A DNA stretch of 64,000 nucleotides, taken from the NCBI GenBank assembly GCA_032358165.1, contig JAALGY010000017.1:2976001-3040000 (forward strand). Reading direction: 5' to 3'. The notes beneath the pieces are model-generated. The model saw nothing but the letters and a program-made list of their open reading frames with translations, ran no database searches and was not told the DNA's origin. Both the position numbers and the translations under genes were made by a program. Of this stretch, positions 35,284 to 45,100 are shown piece by piece. Source of the stretch: Diplosphaera chodatii. Lineage: Eukaryota > Chlorophyta > Trebouxiophyceae > Prasiolales > Stichococcaceae. Every line of letters starts with the position of its first letter. The first letter of the stretch is position 1.

Positions 35284-38200
35284 ATGGCAGCTACAGTCGG
35301 CGCTGCAGCGTTGTTCGCGACGCTGTGCCTGCTGTCGATCGCCGCAACCGCCGCACAGTCGCCGAAGCCATCAATCGACGGCAACAATGGCGCATTCTCG
35401 TCTCTCAACGCCACTCAGTTCAAGTGAGCTGCCTCTGCACCACATGTACACTGTGGTTCAGGGTGTTGAGCACCTTTGACCGAAGCGGTTCTGCTGCCAA
35501 GCACATGTTGTCATGATTCGGGGGTTCATTTCAGCCGCCAGCACTTCTGCACCTGGTACGACACCGTTGCATCCGCTGCCACCTGCGCACGACGCCGGAT
35601 GGTCCCTCACGGCGTAACAGTGCCAGCTGCCTCCTTCATTCGGCATATGATGCGTGAGGCGCGTGTTGGGTTTGTGATTTCCCGCCCACGCACTCCACAA
35701 CCACCGACGAATATTTCTATGGTTGGCTGGTGGTGCAGCCACCTGCAATCTGTGCGTTCATGTGCTGCGCAGGTTCACTTTCGAGCTGCCGCCCAAGCAG
35801 GAGAACCGGCTGACTGGCAACGCCGCCCCGGCAGTCGGACGTGAGCAACTGTGACCTGCTGACTTCACGTGCCACTATCCCGATCCTGTCGACGTGTGCG
35901 CCGCGCCATCTGTGACTGCTCCGCAAGCCTTGCTGACACTCATCGGCGCACACATGACACATCCGCATGGCTGCCTGGCGTCGGCAGCTGAACGCACGAT
36001 ACGTGCTCAGCACGTGCACCCTGGCCACACGTTGTTGCTGACCACTGCTGTGCTGTACAGCGGCCGGCTTCGCGTCCCGCCTGCTGGCGCTGCGGCCATG
36101 CTCACTGTGAGTCTTCTTGCTCCTGTTAGATGCCGACGCAGAGGGGCCAGCTGCTGCATTTGTTGAAATTATGCAATGCCGTGGTGTGTGGCGCATTGCG
36201 ACAGCCGCGCAAGGCCGAATTTTGCATGCAGCTCCCACTGGATACGGTTTGTCGGAAGTAACCAGCACCAAGGCTGATCTGGTTGTGCCGTGGTTGTGAC
36301 CCAGCACTGCTGTATGTCATTGCCAGCGGCATGCGCTGCTGTCTGTGCTGTGGTGCATTGTCACAGCCACGCCGCCGTACTGCGGGGAAAGGGCACCTAT
36401 GCGTTCATTTTGTATGGCTTAGTGTGCTGCGTGCGTGCAGCAACACATGCACGCAGGCCGCCATGACATCACAGACAGTGATTTGCCGCCGCAGGCTGGT
36501 GCCCCACTTCCACCCTGGAGCGTCCGAGTACTTCTTGGGCATCAAGGGCAAGATCAACCTGGTGGTGTACGTCAACAAGAAGCTGGTGCGTCGCAGCTGG
36601 CCTGATGGCTTTCCCATCGCACTCCTCCCTGTCGGGCACCGCCGTCGCTCTATTGCACGCCTGCTGTTCCTTTCTGCACGGGCTGCCGCCCGGGCAAGTG
36701 GTTTGCTGCCGCCGGTGCGTAGGTCAAGAACGAGATCCTGGCGGACGGCGCCACTGCCGTCGATGCGTTGGTGATACCCCCCAACACGGTGAGGCGCACG
36801 TGCATCCTCCTCGTTCACCTTGTGCGCCCGCGCCCTGCTCCTGCACATGCAGCGCACACACGTGGCTGCCGTGGCGCCTGCCTGCTTCGTGCTGCCTACA
36901 GCATGTCGCAACAAGGAAGGCGTCGCCGCATGGTGCCTGCACGACACTGTACCCGTAAAGACGTAAAACCACCTGCTGCTGACGTGTTGCAATCACCTGC
37001 GCAGCTGCACTACTTCTACAACGCCCAGTGCGAGCCGGCCGCAGGCGTCGGCACCCTGAACCCTGTCGCCCCAACTCCCGCTGGCTTCCAGGCGCGCAGT
37101 GTCAAGACCGAACAGCTGCGCACACCCTAAAGCTGTCCCCGTCACAGCAGTGCGTGCCGTGTGCTGCAGCGGTACGGAGCCACCCTTCAGCGGTGCCAGC
37201 AGGCCCGCTTGGGAGGGCACTGCATAGCGGGCCTCCCTTGCCGCGCAGCATCGTGTGTGCAATCCTGCGACCTGCTGAGACCAAACGTTTGATGTGCCCC
37301 AAGTGATGTGGTTGCAAACTGCCACCGCAGGGCTACTACGACCTGCCCAAGGCGTTTACCGACACCGCGTCCACTGAGGCCGACGCACAGATGCTGGTGC
37401 ATCGGTTGCTCCGCACTCCCACCTGCCGTTGCCCAACGTTCCGCATGTCATTCAAGCCTCCCTCCCCTGCTGGAAGTGCTCTGCACGTTGCTCTGCACAG
37501 CAGCAAATGCGACTTCGCTTCATAGATGTGCAGTCGCTACAATCCTCTGTTGTGAATGCACTGATCCAGCGGCACTGTATGTGATCCGCTTTGCAGCGCA
37601 CTCCTCCTGCAAATGTCATGGCGTGCAGTGATGGTTGCCGATGTTATGCCAAATGCGTGTTGTGGCCGTGCAGATCGACACCAAGACGCCCAACGCCACG
37701 CTGGATGCCACACGCGCATTCTTCGACCTGACCACCAGGTGAGCGCCGTGGCACTCGCCGGCATCAGCGGCAACGCAGGCGGCGATGACATGCACAGCTC
37801 GGCGCTTCCCAGCTGCTGACAGCTGGCGCTGCTGCATGCGCGTTTTCACATTCCCCCCTTGATGCAGCCGCTGCATGACCCCGCTGCGGCCGGCACAGGC
37901 TGCCCACCCACCCGACAGCCGCACTGTCCAAGGTGCTGTCAAGCCCACATGCTATGAGAACGAGCGTCACAGCCTGCTGTGCATCTCTCTGCAGCTGTGC
38001 ACGCACATGCAGCAAGAAGCATGGCAAGAAGTGGGGCCACAACAATGACGACGATGACTACAAGGTGAACAAAACTGACGTGAAACCAAGTTGTGCCTGG
38101 ACGCCGGGCCCGCCGCCATGGCCGTGCAGCAGTAAGGGCGGTGTTGCTGTGGTGCGCTATGCAAGTGTACCAAAGCTTGTGGAGAGGGGGGAAGTTCAGA

Positions 38201-38300
38201 CTGGGGGGACGCACTGGGGGTTGCGGCCTGCCGCGCCTGCGCTCACATTCGGTGTGCTGCCGTACAGGACGACAACAGGGCGCACAGGACGATGGGCTGA
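35284..38300 (+). CDS. Germin-like cupin E, secreted, DDDDYK tail
   Basis: Ten exons: 35284-35423, 35773-35840, 36061-36106, 36495-36585, 36723-36788, 37005-37091, 37331-37396, 37674-37738, 37995-38064, 38268-38300; 243 residues. The signal peptide is VGAAALFATLCLLSIAATAAQ. Motif 1 is VPHFHPGASEYFLGIKG (H89, H91, E96) and motif 2 is PPNTLHYFYN (H139). The tail has two cysteines (CARTCSKKHGKKW), then NNDDDDYK and DDNRAHRTMG. Exon structure matches D. Intron 6 has a GC donor (CAG then GCGCGC) where D has GT, so the two copies differ by one base at the same splice site. The product should be a secreted Mn- or other metal-binding barrel of the germin type; its activity is unknown. Confidence 0.9.
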
Positions 38301-39254
38301 GAGCGGCGGTGGCGGCGGCGCCTGATGGCCGGCTGTGGCAGGTCAACGGACAGGCCCACCGGGGCCGTTTGCAATGCTGCAGCTTGTGCTGTGGCGCGGT
38401 GTGTGCGGCCAGCAGTGCAGCTGTTGGGTTGCAGCGGCAGCATGGGCGGACCGGGGATTCCAGCGGCGATGCACACAGCACCTGCGGCGAAGCCTTACCA
38501 CACAGACGAGACGCCTGGTCTGTGGGGACTAGCCTGGTGTCAGCGCATCGCCGGGGCCTGGGCTACCCGGATGCGACCAGATGCTGTGAAGTGGCACGAT
38601 GGCTGCTGCTATGAGCGGCGCCTGGCTTGAGGCAGCCTATGCACTGATGCCTCCAGCAGTGGGCGCCCTGACATCGCGGCAGGCACATGTGTAACGCTTT
38701 GAGACGGACACCCCAGTATCCGTGGCAGGCTTCCAAGCTGATGCCGCGCATCCGCGGAACATGCCACTGGTTGACTGCTGTGCCTCACAGGCAGCCGCAG
38801 TGTCTGCGGCAGCTCTATCTGGCAGTGCAAAAAGCTGACGAGGCTGCAGCACCCCGGCCCCACACGCTCCTGCACCTGCCACCTGCTGGGCTGCCAAGAG
38901 CGCTGCATGGGCGGCACTTGTGTGGCACGCAGGGCACCCCTGAACGGGCAGCGGGTCTCCGGATGGTACAAGCGGGCACCAAGCGCTGCATCTTGCAGGC
39001 TATACACGGTGCTGGCCAGTAGGGGTGATTGGGGGTGGCAGGGGCAGGCACAGGGCGGGCAATTCGGCGCGGGAGCAGTACGCGGGATGTGGTTAACTGG
39101 CGCCAGCGGGGCGGGTAGTAATCTACCGACACCCTGGATCAATAATCGCAGGACATGGACGGTTGCATGCAGCAAATCCAACAGTTGCAACACAGATCGC
39201 ACGCCTGTCTATAGCCCATTGCCTCGAGCTCTGAGTGCTTCAGCCAAGGCAAGC
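38301..39254. repeat. Duplicated 3'-flank segment, copy 2, and gene F promoter
   Basis: About 700 bases after the E stop resemble 34411-35100 (see copy 1). The remainder up to 39254 should hold the promoter of gene F. No intact coding frame is seen. Confidence 0.6.
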
Positions 39255-41039
39255 ATGATGTACAGCGCAGCAACAGTCGCTGCACTGGTGGGAGCACTAC
39301 TGATGGCAGCTCCCCAGGCGTCCGCCCTGGGCATCCAACCGAAGACGCCCGCGGCGTTCTCGAATTTTGGAGTTGGTGACTATACGTGAGGGCTCTGGTG
39401 CCCCCCTTTCGCTCACTTCTGCCTGCAGCGCGCCCGCCCAAGTTGCTACAGAAGTGCCAGCGCAATATCCGCTTTCTGAGCTGTTGTGCCTGCGCGCAGC
39501 GGCGAGTTCAACCCGCCGTTCAAAGGCAACGCGATCTTTTCCAACTCCGCCGCCGCCGTCGCAAGTGAGCCTGCGTTGCTGACGCAGCCCCTGTGGTTGG
39601 GTGAAACCGGCACACACATGCCTCGGCTGCTGACACCGTTATTTGCCACACAGCGGCGGGCTTCTCGCAGCTGGCGTTCGGCAACGGCGAGTGCCAGAGG
39701 TGCGCAGGACTGTACTGGCAGCTCCGACTATCCCCCCTGCCCCGTAGCTCCTTGCGGTCCTGCACTCTTACTTCTGACGAGTCGCAATTGACGCTCGCCG
39801 ATCACGTGCAGCTTCATCCCGCACTTCCACCCGAACGCCTCGGAGATCATGTTGGGCGTGAAGGGCCGCATGGTGGTCGTCTACCTCGTCGGCAGCAAAC
39901 TGGTAAGGGAGATCGCCCAGCGTTTCTGCGTGACTACCCAGCAGCAACGGCACGCCTGTGTGATAACAACGCAGCAGAGATTGCGTACAGACTCCCCCAT
40001 GCTCGTGCTGCGCTGCTGCTGCACGCTGCAACAAGTCTTGGCAGTGCCCACGTCCCAGTGACTCATCGACCCCTTGTCTGCCAGGCTGTCACCGTACTTA
40101 ACAGCCATACAGCAACGCGTTGTCGTGCTGCTGCAGTTCACCGTCGGCCTGGACCCAATGGAGACGGTGCTCATCCCGCAGAACACGCTGCGTAAGTGGG
40201 GCACACCCTAGCACCATACTGTTGCATTGCAGCCTGCGGGGTGCACCACCGCCACAGACGCCTGACCCAGCCTCTGGAGCTGGCATGCCACTAAACCCTG
40301 GCTTTCAATGTGCTGCCGTGTAGACTACTACTACAACGGCGACTGCGCCACGGAGGCCGTCATCTACTCGGTGCTGAACAGCAACGCGCCCGGCATCCAG
40401 GTGGGCAGCAGGAAGCAGCGGCTTTGCTTGGATGCTGCAGGTGTACCGCCAATGAACCGCGCCAGTATGCAGTTGCACCTTGTGCTGAGCGGCCGAGCCG
40501 TGCTGGCGTGTGCACCCTGCAGATCTACTACAATCTGCCGCCGTCGGTCAAGTCCCTGAGCGCTACCGCTGCCAGCCTGAACCAGATGGTGCGCTGTTCG
40601 GAATGCGCCGCCTGGATGCTGTGCCAGCACACAATCTCAGCATTGGTGTGCCATCCCGTGCACCACCTGACATCGGCGGAGATGTGTGGTCTGCTAGTCC
40701 CGCAAGATCGCAAGGAGAACTGGCCACAGAAGTTGGGTCTGACTGGTCTCATGTTGAACTCATTTGCAGCCTTGCAGCTCTTGAGCCTCACGCCTGTGCC
40801 TTGACGCACTGCAGATCAGGACCCAGGCATCCAACTCCACGTTCGACCCCAAACGGGTAAAATCCGCCACACGCCCACCGCACCAAGTGCTGGCTGACTG
40901 TTTGCATGGCGGTGCAGCAGCCGCGGTGTAGCTTAGGAGCCACCCTGTGTTGTAGCTCAGGAGCCACAGTTCAGCGTGCACCTCGCAGGCGTTCTTCACG
41001 GTGACCGGCGGCTGCCAGGAGAGCTGCGCGCGGGGCTGA
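39255..41039 (+). CDS. Germin-like cupin F, secreted, divergent, tail lost
   Basis: Nine exons: 39255-39385, 39500-39564, 39654-39699, 39812-39902, 40137-40191, 40324-40400, 40523-40588, 40815-40856, 40989-41039; 207 residues. The signal peptide is AATVAALVGALLMAAPQASA. Motif 1 is IPHFHPNASEIMLGVKG (H85, H87, E92) and motif 2 is PQNTLHYYYN (H130). This is the most divergent copy. The N-terminal block reads FSNSAAAV instead of the TTT...NTS pattern. The basic and acidic tail exons are missing; the protein ends GGCQESCARG, keeping only the two tail cysteines. Introns are shorter. The intron at motif 2 falls inside the His codon itself. It probably split early from the A-E lineage. Two ATG codons stand in tandem at the start. 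Confidence 0.87.
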
Positions 41040-42128
41040 TCTCGCCGCCGCCTCAGGAGCTGGGGACCGGCAGCACCGGACTGCACAGATGTAAAAGCTC
41101 GCGCCAGGGCTGGTGACACACATACACTATAGCATACAGGGCGGCTCCAGCATCAGCGCTGAATGGCGCTGGGATGGCAGTGGTGGCATATGCAGCCGCG
41201 GCAAGGCAGCCTGCTACTAAGGCGACCTGTCCCGCAGCATAGCACAACAGCAGCTTTCCACTGGCAGCGGTCATCACATAGTGACAGCAGGCACGAAACC
41301 TGCCAGGTTTTGACGGTCCTGCAATGGCTGCCTGCAGGCCGCCTCCTTGAATGATGCAGTGTGTAGCTAGGTGTTATGTACGCAGCGCGTTTGCCACAGA
41401 CATGCTGAGGATATGACTTCAAGGCTGAGACGACAGCAGGCTTGAAATGCCTGAAGCACAGGTGTTGGGTTCCCTTGGCCACTGGCAAGCCTCACCCTCT
41501 CTCCTCCTGTGTGACCAGACTGTGCTGCCAGACCTCGAGACAGCACTTGCTGGTCGATCGAGTGCGTCGTAGCGCTGCCTGGTTCCTTCGTGGGCGCCAT
41601 TGCTGTTGGGTCCACTAGGCCATGCCGCAGCCGGTGCATACATCAGCCAGTGTGCCTGGCAGCGCTGCTCTTGTGCTTTTGTCATGTCGATGTGAAGCGT
41701 GACAGCTGGAGATGAAGAAATGCAATCAAGCTGTGCGGCAGACTGCCGTCGGCAGTGGTGACAACCAAGGATGTCCTGTTTAGCTGGCTGCTGCTTCAAG
41801 CTGAAATGTTGCCCTGCATCGAAAGCCTGCTCATGCATCTGCCGTGATTACTTGAATCCTAGCTCAAAGCCGCACCCCGCAGATTGACTTTGCTACCTCA
41901 CTTCACATAGCTCTGCATCGCGTGTGCCTACCCCGATTCTGATCGAGACATGACGCATATCACGACGCATATCTGAGCATGATCAAGACCCATCCGGATG
42001 CATGCTCACAGCTTATCGCGCCGACCTGACCTGCAGCTGATCCTAGGGTGAAATGCGAAAATCACCTTAATCAGACACATCCGCAATGCCGCGGGGATAG
42101 CCAGAAAGTAAAGCATTGAGCGGCGCCC
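41040..42128. other. Intergenic, germin F to ORC3
   Basis: This 1.09-kb gap contains only the small minus-strand frame described separately (41053-41277). The rest shows no recognisable gene, tRNA or repeat. It should include the ORC3 promoter. Confidence 0.4.
41053..41277 (-). CDS. Possible small membrane protein
   Basis: This intronless frame of 74 codons starts MMTAASGKLLLCYAAG and has one clear hydrophobic stretch (QVALVAGCLAAAAYA), ending with Ser and Pro residues. It sits 14 bases beyond the stop of gene F on the opposite strand, so it would overlap that gene's 3' untranslated region. I do not recognise it. Chance open frames are common in this GC-rich DNA, and the only support is its composition. 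Confidence 0.2.
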   Translation of the reverse strand: MMTAASGKLLLCYAAGQVALVAGCLAAAAYATTAIPAPFSADAGAALYAIVYVCHQPWRELLHLCSPVLPVPSS

Positions 42129-45100
42129 ATGGATGTCATTGATGACTCGGCGCCCTTCCAGATCTGGCACCGAGGCCCTGCGCAGCAGGGTGGCAGCATT
42201 CAGTCAGGCGACGTCGCCAGGAGGAGGCAGCAGGCTCTCAGCAAGATATGTGCGCCCTGCAAACCATGCATTGACAAAGTGGAACAACAGGATTTGAGCC
42301 TGATTGCGCCTTCCAAATTGCCGCTAATAGCTGATCGCACCATCAGTGGTACAGGCAGCATGCATCTGAGCGTGTGAGATCGCCCCACAACACCAACCTG
42401 GTCATGACTGGCGGCATTGCTCTGCTACAGGGCTGGACGGCGGCGCCACCCCCTGCGGGGCGCGCCTACCGCCGGCGTTCGCCGAGGCTGCGCCGGGGGA
42501 GGCGCGCGACTGCCGGCGCGCGCGCCTGGAGGCATACCACGCATGCTGGGCTGCCCTGCGATCAGGCATCCAGGTGCGGCGGCCTCCGCATGCCACCGGC
42601 CTCTCCAGCATCTGCAAACCTTTGAAACATGTCCACCGCATTGCCAGGATGGCCAGGCAGCGGCTCCACTGTGAACAGCTCTACCGCGCGTGCAGTAGCG
42701 ACTGACGCCGTTGTTACGATACATGCATGGTCACATGCATTTTCAGGCAGCGGCAGATGCAGCCGACACGCTGGCCCTGCAGCGGCTGGCGGCATACGTC
42801 GCCGCCGAGCACGCCGCAGCGCTGCACCAGCAGGGGTTGGCGGCCGCCGCAGCAGCCGCCGCCGCCGCCGCTGCCGCTGCCGCTGCCGCTGCCGCCGCCA
42901 TCGCCACGACAGCAGACCCCAAAGCAGCAGCAACCACCGGCTTGCCGGCGCTGGCCCCAGGGCTGCCGCGGCGGCCGCCCCGCAGCCTGCCGGCGGCGGT
43001 GCTCGATGCAGGGGGGGCGCCGCCGCAGGACACCGCCCGCGCCGTAGAGTCCCTGGCGGCGCTGCTGACGGCCGGCGACCAGGTGCTGCAAGGATGTGTT
43101 GGAGTGACGCTCGAACAGGGCCTCAGGCTGAGGAAGTCTGAGCTGTTGAACAGGGCTCAGGCTGAGTAAGGGTCACAGAGCACATCGCAGCTAGGTTGAT
43201 TGCCGTAATGAGCTGCCGGCAGCTGGCTGTGAGGCGCCAATCTGATTTGGACTCAGATGTGGGACGCAGGGGCTTTGACTTTTATAGCAATTGCGAACTT
43301 CTGCCAAATGAGGTTGCCAAACAGCAGTCTTCTGTGGACCGCTGGCCTCATCAATGAACAGTGACCACAGTGGTCAGTCCGGACAATGGCTTGTTGCCGT
43401 GGCCGTTGGTCCTGGCGACAAAAAATACTGGTAATTCAAGTGAACCTATGTTTCCGCTGCAGGGGGCATATCTGGCGCGCCTGGGCGGCGCTGAGCTGGG
43501 CGCCGGCGTGGCAGCGGCGGACGTCCTTCAGCGCATCCTGCGCGGCTGGAGCGGCCTGGACGTCCCCGACGTGGATGCACAGGTGCGCTGTTCGCAGCAG
43601 TTAGGGCAAATGCGCACAGTGCATTGGGATCTGACCTGTGTGCAGATCGACACCATTGACAACATCGGGTAGGTGCTCTTCCATGTTTGCTCACGGAGCA
43701 ATGCCCGATGCCATGTGGCGGCAAGCACAGCTAGGGTTGTTGCCAGCGGCACTGCAACTGCCGGCATGTGCTTGGGGTTCAGCGTGCGATGCGTGCATGA
43801 GGAATGCCGTTAACACTGTGCGCAGCTGCTGGTGCGGTGGCATCAGGACAGCACCCGTGGCTCGCCGGATGTGGTGGCAGCCGCGAGGCCCAGCCCTGCG
43901 GTGCAGCCGGAGCCCGCTGCGGGGGACGCCGCCGCAGCCAGTGGCACCGGGGAGCAGCAGGAAGCGGTGCGGCAGGAAGCGGGGCAGCAGGATGCAGCGG
44001 ATGCGGCGGACGCGGATGCGGCGCACCGGCGTCTGCGCCCCAGAAGGCAGCCGGGGCCCCAGGGGGCGGATGCGGCGGCGGCTGCGGCGGGGGAGGCTGC
44101 GGCGGCGGCGGCGGCAGAGCGGCAAAGGAACGCCGCGAGGCCGCTGGCGGTGCTGCTGGAAGGCGCGGAAGCAGCAGAGCCGGCAACCCTGGACGCCCTC
44201 ATTGCTGTGCTCAGCGAGGTAGGGACTGTGTCAAGCCTCGACCACTAGGTGTTAGGGTAGTAGGGCAATGGCCTATGGTACAATCTGCTTCAAAACAGCA
44301 TAAGCATAAGACTAGCTGCCCTCTGAAGGAGCAGTGCTCTCTGTGGCATTGCGATGGGCAGGCAGCATCGGCACCAGTTGCCAAAGCTGCTCTCTGTAGC
44401 AGCACAAGCTTCATGACATCACCCCTGAACTGCAGTGCATCACCAGCATGCTTTCCAGTAAGCTCAGTGCACAGTTGCCCTACATCAACGACTGCTTCCC
44501 GGCCGGCTGGCTCACAGGTGCACGAGCAGCTGCCGGTGACGCTGGTGCTCACGGTTCGCGGGGCGCTGCCGCTGCTGCTGGGCCGGCTGTCGCGGCCGGC
44601 GGCGCGGGCGCTGCGCTGCACCTGCTTCCGGCTTCCGTCGCCGGAGGTGCTGCCCATGCAGTCACACGCTTCAGCTGTCAGTCAAGGGTTGCGCAGGACT
44701 GTGCAGGGTCTGCAACTGTTCTGTGACGGTTGCCACGGCTGCTATCACTGAGGCATCTAGGGCCTCTGACACCTGCTGGCTAGCCGCTCACCATTCCTGT
44801 TTGCTGCTATCGGCAATCGCTCACTGAAGGAGCTGTATTGGTAAGAGATCAGGGTAATGAGTTATGGCCCTGACTCAGGTACTCATTCCCGATCGTGTGG
44901 GAGTGTGCGTTGTCAGCAATCCTGCTGTGCGCAGGCGCGGCTAGAGGATGCGGTGCTGGGCGGCATCATGGGCTCAGAATTCGCCGGCGTGTTCCCGGGC
45001 CCCGCGCTGCTGGCATGGCTCTCGCGGCGCTTCACGATGCAGGAGGCGTCCGTCGCCGGGCTGATGCGCAGCCTGCAGGTGGCATCAGTGCTGAACACAA

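Noticed and set aside
43626..43670. Possible ORC3 micro-exon (IDTIDNIG) between 43582 and 43826
   Set aside because: Including it breaks phase with the next exon, while joining 43582 directly to 43826 keeps the frame and the family pattern.
42711..44751. Long open frames in alternative frames over ORC3 poly-Ala and poly-Arg regions
   Set aside because: They are shadows of the GC-rich coding exons with repeat-driven composition and no motifs.
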